The notes under the pieces are model-generated. The model had not been told where the DNA came from and searched no databases. It was given only the letters and a program-made list of their open reading frames with translations. The translations under genes were made by a program, and so were the position numbers. DNA of 64,000 nt from Burkholderiales bacterium RIFCSPLOWO2_12_FULL_61_40 (GTDB lineage Bacteria > Pseudomonadota > Gammaproteobacteria > Burkholderiales > Burkholderiaceae_C), in the NCBI GenBank assembly GCA_001770935.1, contig MESI01000127.1:20884-84883 (forward strand), given 5' to 3'. Every line of letters starts with the position of its first letter. Position 1 is the first letter of the stretch. Positions 24,893 to 33,055 of this stretch are shown here, piece by piece.

Positions 24893-25776
24893 GCGCATCG
24901 TTGCTGGACTTCACCCTCGGCCCGCAGCGCATCGTCTGCATGACCGAGGAGACCACCGAGTGGCTGTACCTGCTGGGGCAGGAGCACCGCATTGTCGGTA
25001 TTTCGGGTTACACCGTGCGGCCACGCCGGGCGCGCGACGAAAAGCCGCGGGTCAGCGCCTTCACCAGCGCCAAGATCGACAAGATTCTGGAACTGCAGCC
25101 CGATTGTGTGCTGGGTTTTTCCGACATGCAGGCCGACATTGCCGCCGAGCTGGTGCGCAAAGGGGTGCAGGTCACCATCTTCAACCAGCGCAGCATTGCC
25201 GAGATTTTTTCCATGCTGTTCCAGGTGGCGGCCATGGTGGGGCAGGGCGCACGGGGGCTGGCGTGGATCGAAGCGGCACAAGTGCGCTTGCGCGCTATGC
25301 AGGATGCCGTGGCGGTTCGGCTGGCAGCGGGCGCGCGGCGGCCGAAAGTGTTTTTCGAGGAATGGGATGTACCGCACATCAGCGCCATTCGCTGGGTGTC
25401 GGAGTTGATTGGTCTGGCCGGAGGCGAGGATTGTTTTGCGGAACTGGGGCAGGAGTCCTTAGGTAAGAACCGCATCATTGCCGATGGGGCCGAGATTGTG
25501 CGTCGCAACCCGGACATCCTGATCGGTTCCTGGTGCGGCAAGAAGTTTCGTCCCGAGCTGGTGGCAGCGCGCCCAGGCTGGGAACAGGTCAACGCGGTGC
25601 GCGACCGGCAGCTGTTTGAAATCAAATCCGCCGACATTTTGCAGCCCGGCCCCGCCGCGCTGACCGACGGCGTGGCGCAGTTGCACCGCATTTGTATGCA
25701 GTGGATGGACCGGTGTACCCCCATGCTTGCCACTGCCGGTGATGCACGTTCTGCCGAAGGGGTGGTATTGCCATGA
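24889..25776 (+). CDS. Cobalamin-binding protein, BtuF-like fold without signal peptide
   Basis: A 295-residue protein with the two-lobed periplasmic-binding fold of vitamin B12 binding proteins: RIVCMTEETTEWLYLLGQ, ELQPDCVLGFSDMQ, FFEEWDVPHISAIRWVSEL and RRNPDILIGSWCGKKF. There is no signal peptide or lipobox from ATG 24889, so it appears cytoplasmic, unlike the BtuF three genes downstream. A corrinoid-binding or delivery role inside the cell is inference from fold and context. It overlaps cobB and cobU by four bases each. Confidence 0.8.
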   Translation: MSASLLDFTLGPQRIVCMTEETTEWLYLLGQEHRIVGISGYTVRPRRARDEKPRVSAFTSAKIDKILELQPDCVLGFSDMQADIAAELVRKGVQVTIFNQRSIAEIFSMLFQVAAMVGQGARGLAWIEAAQVRLRAMQDAVAVRLAAGARRPKVFFEEWDVPHISAIRWVSELIGLAGGEDCFAELGQESLGKNRIIADGAEIVRRNPDILIGSWCGKKFRPELVAARPGWEQVNAVRDRQLFEIKSADILQPGPAALTDGVAQLHRICMQWMDRCTPMLATAGDARSAEGVVLP

Positions 25777-26420
25777 GCGCCACGCCCCAAATTGCCCGCA
25801 GCGAATTCATTCTGGGCGGCCAAAAAAGCGGCAAGTCGCGTCGCGCCGAACTGCTGGCGCGCCAGTGGCTGGATGCCGATCCGGCCCACCGCGCCGTGCT
25901 GATTGCCACCGCCCAGCCCTGGGATGACGAGATGCGCCAGCGCATCGTCCGCCACCAGGCCGACCGCGCGGTGCGTGTGCCCGGCATGCACACCGTGGAG
26001 GAGCCTTTGCAGCTGGCGCAGGCGATTACGCAGCACAGCCGGGCCGACACGCTGGTGGTGGTGGACTGTCTCACGCTGTGGTTGACCAACAGCCTGATGC
26101 CCGCACCCGAGCAGTCGGCGCAGCCCCTGGGTGCGTCGGGCGATACAGACCCGGGTTTGCCCCAAATACACGAGTCAAATAGCCCGTTTCGGCATATGGA
26201 GACTGCGCAAGCAGCTCCTTTATTGATAGCAATAGCACAGGCCCCGGGGCCGGTCGTGCTGGTGGGCAACGAAATCGGCCTGGGGGTGATCCCGATGGGC
26301 GCGCAGGTGCGGGCCTTTGTGGACGCGCTGGGCAAGCTCAACCAGGACGTGGCGGCCACCTGTGAGCGCGTGACCCTGATGGTGGCGGGGCTGCCGCTGA
26401 CATTGAAAGGCATGGCATGA
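25773..26420 (+). CDS. cobU: Adenosylcobinamide kinase / adenosylcobinamide-phosphate guanylyltransferase
   Basis: A 215-residue bifunctional enzyme (CobU/CobP) that phosphorylates adenosylcobinamide and transfers GMP to give adenosylcobinamide-GDP. The P-loop is GGQKSGKS (15-22). The guanylylated histidine is expected in the RHQADRAVRVPGMHTVEEP region, and VVDCLTLWLTN and VLVGNEIGLGVIP follow. It is longer than usual because of an insert of about 40 residues after TLWLTN; the second half of the insert (METAQAAPLLIAIAQ) comes from an in-frame AAGCAGCT repeat copy. The ATGA overlap on both sides shows tight operon packing. Confidence 0.93.
   Translation: MSATPQIARSEFILGGQKSGKSRRAELLARQWLDADPAHRAVLIATAQPWDDEMRQRIVRHQADRAVRVPGMHTVEEPLQLAQAITQHSRADTLVVVDCLTLWLTNSLMPAPEQSAQPLGASGDTDPGLPQIHESNSPFRHMETAQAAPLLIAIAQAPGPVVLVGNEIGLGVIPMGAQVRAFVDALGKLNQDVAATCERVTLMVAGLPLTLKGMA
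26181..26231 (+). repeat. Copy 3 of the AAGCAGCT dispersed repeat, in frame inside cobU
   Basis: AGCCCGTTTCGGCATATGG, AGACTGCGCAAGCAGCT, CCTTTATTGATAGC matches the family along its whole length and is translated as part of CobU. Confidence 0.75.
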
Positions 26421-27448
26421 CGATAAATCTACCCAGCAGCCTTCGTGAGCTATGGAACTGGCCAGGAGGCGAGGCGGCAGGGCGTTCTGCGCAGGTAAAG
26501 GAGGAGCCCGCAAAGCGGGCGGGGGACACGGAGCAGAACGGCCTGCCGCCTCGCCTCCTGGCAGCGCTAACGTGTACCTTCGCGCTCACGGTTACGTACC
26601 TATTCGCCGGTGCCGCCCATGCCCTGCAGCTCACCGATGACCGGGGTGTGGTCGTCACCCTTGCGCAGCCGCCTCAGCGCATCGTCAGCCTGTTGCCGTC
26701 CTTGACGGAGACCGTGTGTGCGCTGGACCAGTGCCAGCGGCTGGTGGGGGTGGACCGTTACTCCGATTTTCCGGCCAGTGTGCGGGCCTTGCCCCAGGTG
26801 GGCGGAGGGTTGGACCCGAATATCGAAGCCATCGTGGCGCTCAAACCCGATGTGGTGCTGGTGGCCACCTCGTCGCGCGCCAGCGAGCGCCTGCGGGGCT
26901 TAGGTCTAGCGGTGGTGGCTCTGGAGCCCAAGACCTATGCCGATGTGCAGCGCGTCATGCTCAAGCTGGGGCAGTTGCTGGGGGTGGCGGACGCCCAGCG
27001 CATCTGGCGCGCCATCGATGCCGGTGTGTCGGCGGCGGCCCAGTCGCTGCCCGCCAGCGTGCGGGGCACACGGGTGTACTTTGAAGTGAACCCCGGACCT
27101 TACGGGGCAGGGGAGTTGTCTTTTATCGGCGAAACACTGACCCGACTGGGCGTGAAAAATATTTTGCCCGCCAAGCTGGGTCCGTTCCCCAAGCTCAACC
27201 CGGAGTACATCGTGCGCGCCAACCCGGACGTGATCATGATCGGCCAGCGCTCCGAAGACGGCCTGGCCCAGCGCCCCGGCTGGAGCGGCATCCGCGCCTT
27301 GCGCGAGCTGCGGGTGTGTGTGTTCCCCACCGAACAGGCCAATACCCTGGTGCGCCCCGGTCCCCGCATGGCCGAAGGGGCACGCCTGATGGCGCAATGC
27401 TTGAGCGCCAAGGCGCCTAAAAACCCCGCCGCGGGAACCCAGCCTTGA
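26417..27448 (+). CDS. btuF: Vitamin B12 ABC transporter, periplasmic binding protein
   Basis: A 343-residue BtuF: RIVSLLPSLTETVCALDQ, LVGVDRYSDFP, VALKPDVVLV and NPEYIVRANPDVIMIG are typical of the two lobes. The export signal is internal (LLAALTCTFALTVTYLFAGA, about 47-66), preceded by roughly 45 residues. Residues 16-49 of that extension are encoded by a palindromic element related to the one in cobB. No in-frame ATG/GTG/TTG follows the element before the signal, so ATG 26417, overlapping the cobU stop, seems to be the start; whether such a long n-region is exported needs testing. It delivers corrinoid to BtuCD. Confidence 0.9.
   Translation: MTINLPSSLRELWNWPGGEAAGRSAQVKEEPAKRAGDTEQNGLPPRLLAALTCTFALTVTYLFAGAAHALQLTDDRGVVVTLAQPPQRIVSLLPSLTETVCALDQCQRLVGVDRYSDFPASVRALPQVGGGLDPNIEAIVALKPDVVLVATSSRASERLRGLGLAVVALEPKTYADVQRVMLKLGQLLGVADAQRIWRAIDAGVSAAAQSLPASVRGTRVYFEVNPGPYGAGELSFIGETLTRLGVKNILPAKLGPFPKLNPEYIVRANPDVIMIGQRSEDGLAQRPGWSGIRALRELRVCVFPTEQANTLVRPGPRMAEGARLMAQCLSAKAPKNPAAGTQP
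26461..26562 (-). repeat. 102-base palindromic element at the N-terminus of btuF
   Basis: 30-base arms (GCCAGGAGGCGAGGCGGCAG... and its complement, one mismatch) enclose a core that on the minus strand contains CGCCCGCTTTGCGGGCTCCT, the same core as the cobB element. The outer arm bases differ completely from those of the cobB copy but are still self-complementary. Confidence 0.88.
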
Positions 27449-28518
27449 ACCTGCGCCGCGCCTCCTTTTTAGCCTGGGCACTGCTAGGCATCAGCCTGGC
27501 GCTGGTGTTGTTGGGCGTGTGTGTGGGCAGCACCGGGTTGGAGAACCTGGTGACACCCTTGCTCAACCCCTTGCAGGACCCCGATGCCTACGCCATGGCG
27601 CGGCAAATCGTCTGGGAGATTCGCCTGCCGCGCACCCTGGGTGCCTGGGCGGCGGGCGCCTTGCTGGGGCTGGCCGGTGCGGTGGCGCAGGGCCTGTTTC
27701 GCAACCCGCTTGCCGACCCGTACTTGCTGGGAAGCGCTTCGGGCGCTTCATTGGGCGTGGCACTGGCACTGGTGGCCATGGGCGGGGGAGGCGGCATGTT
27801 GGGCGGCAGCATGATGAATGGCGGGGAGGTGGTCAGCGTGTTTTCCAGCAGCGTGCTGGTGCGCCTGGGCCTGACCGGTGCGGCTTTTGCCGGTGCGGTG
27901 CTGGCGGTGTTGCTGACGCTGGCCTTGTCGCGTGGGGTGCAGCACACGCTGCGCCTGTTGCTGGCCGGGGTGGTGGTAGGTGTGGTGCTCGGCGCCATGA
28001 CCCACATGGTGCTGCTGTTCTCGCCCGATTCGCTGCAGGCCATGCAGGCCTTTATGCTGGGGTCCACCAGCTTTGTCGGCTGGACGGCCTGCCTGCTGAT
28101 GGTGGCGGTGTGGGGCGTGTGTGTGGTCGCGGGGGGCTTGCTGGGCCGGGTGCTGGATGGCCTGAGCCTGGGCGAATCCACCGCCCACAGCCTGGGCCTG
28201 CCGCTGGCGCCCTTGCGCATTGCTCTGGTGGCGGTGCTGGCGCTGGCCACCGGGACCGCAGTGGCGCAAACCGGTCTGATTGCTTTTGTGGGGCTGGCCG
28301 CGCCGCACCTGGTGCGCTCGGTCATCCAGTGCACGCATGGCCGCCTGATCTGGGTCTCCAGCCTGATGGGCGGCGCCTTGTTGATGGGCGCAGACACCCT
28401 GGCGCGCTGGCTGATTGCGCCGCAAGAACTGCCGGTGGGCGTGCTCACCGCCGTACTGGGTGGCGGCTACCTGCTGTGGTTGATGCACCGCGGCAACCCT
28501 TCTGGCAAGGGGGCATGA
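27445..28518 (+). CDS. btuC: Vitamin B12 ABC transporter permease (FecCD/BtuC)
   Basis: A 357-residue inner-membrane permease of the FecCD family with about ten membrane helices. Family motifs are RLPRTLGAWAAGALLGLAGA, FRNPLADPYLLGSASGASLG, TGLIAFVGLAAPHLVRS and GADTLARWLIAPQELPVGVL. It pairs with BtuD to import corrinoid handed over by BtuF. A low-complexity glycine/methionine loop (GGGGGMLGGSMMNGGEVV) follows the second helix region. The ORF starts with TTG (27445) overlapping the btuF stop, and btuD overlaps its own stop. Confidence 0.95.
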   Translation: MNLRRASFLAWALLGISLALVLLGVCVGSTGLENLVTPLLNPLQDPDAYAMARQIVWEIRLPRTLGAWAAGALLGLAGAVAQGLFRNPLADPYLLGSASGASLGVALALVAMGGGGGMLGGSMMNGGEVVSVFSSSVLVRLGLTGAAFAGAVLAVLLTLALSRGVQHTLRLLLAGVVVGVVLGAMTHMVLLFSPDSLQAMQAFMLGSTSFVGWTACLLMVAVWGVCVVAGGLLGRVLDGLSLGESTAHSLGLPLAPLRIALVAVLALATGTAVAQTGLIAFVGLAAPHLVRSVIQCTHGRLIWVSSLMGGALLMGADTLARWLIAPQELPVGVLTAVLGGGYLLWLMHRGNPSGKGA

Positions 28519-29333
28519 ACATGACTTTTGCTACACATTCGATAGCTGTCTGCGCACATTCCATCAGGGCTAGCCTCGGAAATGGTGCTACAAAAGCCGA
28601 GGTGCTGCACGGCATCGATCTGAACCTGCCCGTCGGCCGCTGGACCAGCATCGTCGGCCCCAACGGCGCGGGCAAGTCAACCCTGCTCAAGGTGCTGGCG
28701 GGCTTGCTGCCGCACAGCGGCACGGTGGATTTGCTGGGCCAGCCGCTGCACAGTTTGCCCAACCGCACACGCGCCCGGCAACTGGCGTGGCTGGGGCAAA
28801 ACGAATCCTCGGGGGATGACCTCACCGTGTTGGACGTGGCCATGCTGGGGCGCCTGCCGCACCAGCCCTGGCTGGCGGCGCCCAGCGCGGCCGACCATGC
28901 GGCGGTGGAGCAAGCCCTCCAAGCCACGCAAGCCTGGGACTGGCGTGGCCGCAGCCTGGGCCAGCTTTCGGGCGGCGAGCGCCAGCGCGTGCTGCTGGCC
29001 CGTGCGCTGGCAGTGCAGGCGCAGGTGCTGCTGATGGACGAGCCGCTGGCCAATCTGGACCCACCGCACCAGGCCGACTGGCTGGAGCTGGTGCAAGCCC
29101 TGGTGGCCGAGGGCAAAACCGTGGTCAGCGTGTTACATGAAATTTCGATGGCCTTGCATGCAGACGAGATGGTGGTGATGGCGCAGGGGCGCGTCACGCA
29201 CCAGGGCGCGTGTGCCGATGCCGCTACCCACCGGGCGCTGGAAGCCGTATTTGACCAGCGCATTGCGATCCGTGCCGTGGACGACCAGTGGGTGGCGATG
29301 CCACGCGGGCGCGGCAAGGAGCGTCGCAATTAG
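28515..29333 (+). CDS. btuD: Vitamin B12 ABC transporter ATPase
   Basis: A 272-residue ABC ATPase with Walker A GPNGAGKST (48-56), Q-loop in AWLGQNE, signature LSGGERQR, Walker B VLLMDEPLANLD and the switch histidine in VLHEISMAL. It powers BtuC. Residues about 6-21 (ATHSIAVCAHSIRASL) come from a reverse-oriented copy of the AAGCAGCT repeat that lies within the first beta-strand region before the usual LHGIDLNLP. Last gene of the uptake block; a 131-base gap to cobM follows. Confidence 0.94.
   Translation: MNMTFATHSIAVCAHSIRASLGNGATKAEVLHGIDLNLPVGRWTSIVGPNGAGKSTLLKVLAGLLPHSGTVDLLGQPLHSLPNRTRARQLAWLGQNESSGDDLTVLDVAMLGRLPHQPWLAAPSAADHAAVEQALQATQAWDWRGRSLGQLSGGERQRVLLARALAVQAQVLLMDEPLANLDPPHQADWLELVQALVAEGKTVVSVLHEISMALHADEMVVMAQGRVTHQGACADAATHRALEAVFDQRIAIRAVDDQWVAMPRGRGKERRN
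28530..28575 (-). repeat. Copy 4 of the AAGCAGCT dispersed repeat, reversed, in frame in btuD
   Basis: On the plus strand GATAGCTGTCTGCGCACATT then CCATCAGGGCTAGCC is the reverse complement of the family sequence (GGCTAGCCCTTATGGAATAT...). It encodes the N-terminus of BtuD. Confidence 0.75.
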
Positions 29334-29390
29334 GCCTTCCGGACTCTCATTTTTGTGTTTAACTTATTGACCCCATTCTGAGGAATTTTG

Positions 29391-29465
29391 ATGCATATCG
29401 AAGCTGGGCATTTGGCCCACCCCCCATTGCTTGTGACCGCCTCGGTGGTCGTGGGTGCCGCCTGA
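29391..29465 (+). CDS. 24-residue ORF coupled to cobM (possible leader peptide or remnant)
   Basis: A short ORF (MHIEAGHLAHPP, ending VVVGAA) too small for the track. It has a good AGGA six bases upstream, and its TGA shares a base with the cobM ATG (TGATG), so ribosomes could pass from one to the other. The opening MHIE resembles the N-terminus of CbiM cobalt permeases, so it could be the stub of a lost cbiM; cobalt uptake here is by CbtAB. Both ideas are inference; it may not be expressed. Confidence 0.4.
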   Translation: MHIEAGHLAHPPLLVTASVVVGAA

Positions 29466-30286
29466 TGGGCGCGGGCACCGTCTGGTTTGTGGGCGCCGGT
29501 CCGGGCGACCCTGAGCTCATCACCGTCAAAGGCCGGGGCTTGGTGGAGCGCGCGGGCGCCATTTTGTTTGCCGGCTCTTTGGTCAGCGAAGCCGCCATGC
29601 GCTGGGCGCCCGCAGGCTGTGTGATCGCCGACAGCAAGGACATGACGCTGGAAGAGATGTCGGCCTGGCTGGTGGAGCAGGCCGCGCGCTGCGACACCGT
29701 GGTGCGCCTGCAAACCGGTGACCCCGGCCTGTATGGCGCCTTGATTGAGCTGGTGCAGCCGCTGGACGCCGCCGGTGTGCCGGTGCAGGTGGTGCCAGGG
29801 GTATCGTCCGCCATGGCTTCGGCGGCGGCGGCGGTCGAGAGCCTGACCTTGCCCGAAGTGACCCAAACCGTGATCTTTACCCGCATGGAAGGGCGCACCC
29901 CCATGCCCGAAGGCGAATCGCTGGAAGCGCTGGCCTCGCACCACAGCACGCTGTGCATCTTTTTGAGCATCACCCTCATGGGCAAGGTCACCGCCGCACT
30001 GTCGGCGGCTGGCTGGTCACCCGACGCGCCGGTGGTGGTGGTGCACAAAGCGAGTTGGCCGGGTGAAGAAAAAATCGTGCGCGGCACGGTGGCCACCATC
30101 CAGGGCCTGTGCCGCGAGGCCAAGCTGGTGAGCCAGTCCATGATCATCGCCAGCCCGACCCTGGGGTCGCGCCAGTGGACCACGCTGGCCAAATCCAAAC
30201 TCTACGACGCCAGTTTCACGCACCGGTTCCGGCGCGCCAGCGTCCCCGCATCCACCCTGACCCACGATACCCAGGACAATCCATGA
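29465..30286 (+). CDS. cobM: Precorrin-4 C11-methyltransferase
   Basis: A 273-residue SAM-dependent methyltransferase (CobM/CbiF) that methylates C11 of the corrin precursor. The tetrapyrrole methylase signatures are VWFVGAGPGDPELITVKG, VVRLQTGDPGLYGALIEL and VVPGVSSAMASAAAA. It belongs to the ring-contraction part of the pathway with cobJ, cobH and cbiD nearby. A short coupled ORF precedes it, and its TGA overlaps the cbiX ATG. Confidence 0.95.
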   Translation: MGAGTVWFVGAGPGDPELITVKGRGLVERAGAILFAGSLVSEAAMRWAPAGCVIADSKDMTLEEMSAWLVEQAARCDTVVRLQTGDPGLYGALIELVQPLDAAGVPVQVVPGVSSAMASAAAAVESLTLPEVTQTVIFTRMEGRTPMPEGESLEALASHHSTLCIFLSITLMGKVTAALSAAGWSPDAPVVVVHKASWPGEEKIVRGTVATIQGLCREAKLVSQSMIIASPTLGSRQWTTLAKSKLYDASFTHRFRRASVPASTLTHDTQDNP

Positions 30287-31272
30287 CCACTGAGACCATT
30301 TTGCTGGTGGGCCACGGCTCACGCGAAAAATCCGGCAACGACGAAATCCTGGCCTTTGCCGCGCAGTGGCGCGAGCGCCAGCCGAACTGGTCGATCGAGG
30401 TCTGCTTCATCGAGTTCTCGGAGATCACCATGGGCGAAGGCCTGCGCCGCGCCGCCACCCACGCCCGCCGCGTGATTGTGGTGCCGCTGATTCTGAATGC
30501 CGCAGGCCATGTGAAGATGGACATTCCGCAGGCCATTGACGCGGCGCGGCTGAAGTTTCCGCAGGTGCAGTTTCTGTACACCCCGCAGCTGACGGCCTGC
30601 GACCAGCTGCTGAGTGTGGTCAAACGCCGCCTCAAGTCCGCCATGCAAACCCTGGACATGCCGGACCCCAGCACCACCGGCGTGGTGCTCTTGGGGCGCG
30701 GCTCCTCGGACCGGCATGCCAATGGCGAGATGGCCAAAATGGCGCGCTGGGTGATGGAAGAAACCGACCACGAGCTGGTGGATGTGGCCTTTACCGGCAT
30801 CACCCACCCCCGGCTGGAAAAAGCGGTGCAGCGCCAGAGCCTGTTGGGCATGACCCAGGTGGTGGTTTTGCCCTACTACCTGTTCAACGGCACGCTGGTG
30901 GCGCGCATCCAGCGCCAGGTGGAACACCTGAAAGCCCAGTACCCCACCATCCGCTTCACCTCAACCGATTATTTCGGTTTTGAGTGCGAGATTTTTGAGG
31001 TGCTGGAGCAGCGCGTGCTGGATGTGAAACGCGGCGCACCCGAAGCCCTGATGCCCTGCGACGGCTGCAAGTTTCGTGCGTTTGCGGTGGAGCACGGCCA
31101 AGGCGGCCACCACCATGATGACGACCTGCCGCACAGCCACGACCATGCGCATGATCACGACCATGAACATGCCCACGAACATCCGCATAATCAGGCCCAT
31201 CCGCATGACCACGGCCATGGCCATGCGCATCCCCACGACCACGATCATTCCCCTACAGGAGTCCTGCCATGA
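30283..31272 (+). CDS. cbiX: Sirohydrochlorin cobaltochelatase with histidine-rich tail
   Basis: A 329-residue CbiX that inserts Co2+ into sirohydrochlorin, the committing step of the early-cobalt route. Two CbiX domains are fused: the first starts ILLVGHGSREKSG and the second VVLLGRGSSDRHANGEM. After a CDGC pair, the last 50 residues are dominated by His and Asp (for example HDHAHDHDHEHAHEHPH), probably a cobalt-storage or delivery tail. The start is ATG 30283, overlapping cobM; the ORF track begins further upstream in error. Confidence 0.95.
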   Translation: MTTETILLVGHGSREKSGNDEILAFAAQWRERQPNWSIEVCFIEFSEITMGEGLRRAATHARRVIVVPLILNAAGHVKMDIPQAIDAARLKFPQVQFLYTPQLTACDQLLSVVKRRLKSAMQTLDMPDPSTTGVVLLGRGSSDRHANGEMAKMARWVMEETDHELVDVAFTGITHPRLEKAVQRQSLLGMTQVVVLPYYLFNGTLVARIQRQVEHLKAQYPTIRFTSTDYFGFECEIFEVLEQRVLDVKRGAPEALMPCDGCKFRAFAVEHGQGGHHHDDDLPHSHDHAHDHDHEHAHEHPHNQAHPHDHGHGHAHPHDHDHSPTGVLP

Positions 31273-31961
31273 CCCACGCTGCCGCCAATGTCGTTACCGA
31301 GCAACTCACTGCCGCCGGGCGTGCCATTGAGCACGATTCATTCGCCGTGATCGACCGCGAGGCCGGCCCCTACACCTATGCCCCCGAGCAGTGGCCCATC
31401 GTGCGCCGCATGATCCACGCCAACGCCGATTTTGATTTCAACGGCCTGACCGAATTCCACCCCGACGCGGTAGCCGCCGGGCTGGCCGCGATTGCCGGGC
31501 GCGCCACCCGGGTGGTGGCCGATGTGGAGATGATTTGTGTCGGCCTGTCCGCCCCGCGTTTGGCGCATTTTGGCATCACCACCCACCAGTTCATCAGCGA
31601 CCCCGATGTGATTGAATTGGCCAAGGCCGAAAACACCACCCGTGCGGTGCAGGCCATGCGCAAGGCGCACCGCCTGGGTTTGCTGGACGGCGCCATTGTC
31701 GGCATCGGCAACGCGCCCACCGCCTTGATTGAATTGGTGCGCCTGATCCGGCAAGAGGGCGCCCGTCCGGCGCTGGTGGTGGGCATGCCGGTGGGTTTTG
31801 TCTCGGCGGCGGAGTCCAAGGATTTGATGGCCTTGGAGGCTGAGGTGCCCTGGATCGTGATCCGCGGCCGCAAGGGCGGCTCCACCCTGGTGGTGGCCGC
31901 CATCCACGCCCTGCTGGGGCTGGCCGAAGCGCAAGAATTGGCCAAGGAACAGGCCGCATGA
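31269..31961 (+). CDS. cobH: Precorrin-8X methylmutase
   Basis: A 230-residue CobH/CbiC, which moves a methyl group from C11 to C12 to yield (hydrogeno)cobyrinate. Family motifs: RMIHANADFDF with the catalytic histidine, ADVEMICVGLS, GNAPTALIELVRLI and VGMPVGFVSAAESK. It overlaps cbiX and cbiD by four bases each. Confidence 0.95.
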   Translation: MTHAAANVVTEQLTAAGRAIEHDSFAVIDREAGPYTYAPEQWPIVRRMIHANADFDFNGLTEFHPDAVAAGLAAIAGRATRVVADVEMICVGLSAPRLAHFGITTHQFISDPDVIELAKAENTTRAVQAMRKAHRLGLLDGAIVGIGNAPTALIELVRLIRQEGARPALVVGMPVGFVSAAESKDLMALEAEVPWIVIRGRKGGSTLVVAAIHALLGLAEAQELAKEQAA

Positions 31962-33055
31962 TGGAAAAAGACGCGCCACGCGGCACCCGCACCGGTTTCA
32001 CCACCGGCGCGTGTTCGGCTGCTGCTGCGCGGGCGGCCGTCATCGGCCTGGTCACCGGTCAGGTGCCCGAACAGGTGGAATGCCTGCTGCCCAATGGCGA
32101 CCTGGTGCGTTTTGCCGTGCAGGATGGCCGTGTGCAGGGCCAGGCGGCCCATGCCATGGTCATCAAAGACGCGGGCGACGACCCGGATTGCACCGACAAA
32201 GCCCACCTGACTGCCGATGTGCGCCTGCTGCCCAGCCAGCCGGGCCAGGTGCTACTGGGCGGTGGTGTGGGTGTGGGCACGGTCACCATGCAGGGCCTGG
32301 GGCTGACGGTGGGTGGCCCGGCCATCAACCCTGTGCCCCGGCGCAATATCGAAGCCAATGTGCGTGCTGCGGGTGCGGCATTGCTGGATGAGGTCGGCTT
32401 GGAGGTGACGATTTCCGTGCCCCAAGGCGAGCAAATGGCCAAAAAAACCACCAATGCCCGTTTGGGGATCTTGGGCGGCATTTCCATTTTGGGCACCACC
32501 GGCATCGTCAAGCCCTATTCCACCGCCGCTTACCGCGCCAGCGTGGTGCAGGGCGTGCATGTGGCGGGCACCTTGCCACACGGCGTGGTGGTGCTGACCA
32601 CCGGCGGGCGTACCGAGAAATTTGTGATGGAAGAGCTGCCGCATCTGCCCGAAGCGGCCTTTGTGCAGATGGGCGACTTTTTGCGTTACGCCATGGGTGC
32701 GGCGGTCAAGGCCGGTTTGAAGCAGGTGGTGATTGGCGGCATGGTGGGCAAGCTCACCAAAATCGCGCAGGGTGAAACCATCACCCACGCGGGCCGGGCC
32801 GATGTCAACACCGGCTTGCTGGCCGATCTGGCAGCCGAGTTGGGCGCGCCCGCCGAGGTGTGTGAAGACATTCGCAATGCCAAGACCGCCCGCTACGCCG
32901 GTGAGCGCATGGACGCGCTGGGCCTGGGGCTGGCCTTCCACACGGCGCTGGCGCAACGGGTGGTGAAAACTTTGCGGGAACGTTACCCCGACCCATTTGA
33001 ATTGAAAGTGCTGGTCTGCGACTTTGATGGCCGCAAGATCACGGAGTCTGCATGA
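31958..33055 (+). CDS. cbiD: Cobalt-precorrin-5B C1-methyltransferase
   Basis: A 365-residue CbiD, the C1 methyltransferase specific to the early-cobalt route (the aerobic route uses CobF instead). Recognised by GTRTGFTTGACSAAAARAAV at the N-terminus, IKDAGDDPDCTDKA, VTMQGLGLTVGGPAINPVPR and a C-terminal HTALAQRVV. Its presence, with CbiX and CbiG, is the main reason for calling the pathway the anaerobic-type route. It overlaps its neighbours by four bases. Confidence 0.95.
   Translation: MMEKDAPRGTRTGFTTGACSAAAARAAVIGLVTGQVPEQVECLLPNGDLVRFAVQDGRVQGQAAHAMVIKDAGDDPDCTDKAHLTADVRLLPSQPGQVLLGGGVGVGTVTMQGLGLTVGGPAINPVPRRNIEANVRAAGAALLDEVGLEVTISVPQGEQMAKKTTNARLGILGGISILGTTGIVKPYSTAAYRASVVQGVHVAGTLPHGVVVLTTGGRTEKFVMEELPHLPEAAFVQMGDFLRYAMGAAVKAGLKQVVIGGMVGKLTKIAQGETITHAGRADVNTGLLADLAAELGAPAEVCEDIRNAKTARYAGERMDALGLGLAFHTALAQRVVKTLRERYPDPFELKVLVCDFDGRKITESA

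Noticed and set aside
31090-31250. CAT/GAC-rich tandem-like DNA that could be taken for a repeat array
   Set aside because: It is explained by the His/Asp-rich coding tail of cbiX; the units are not identical.
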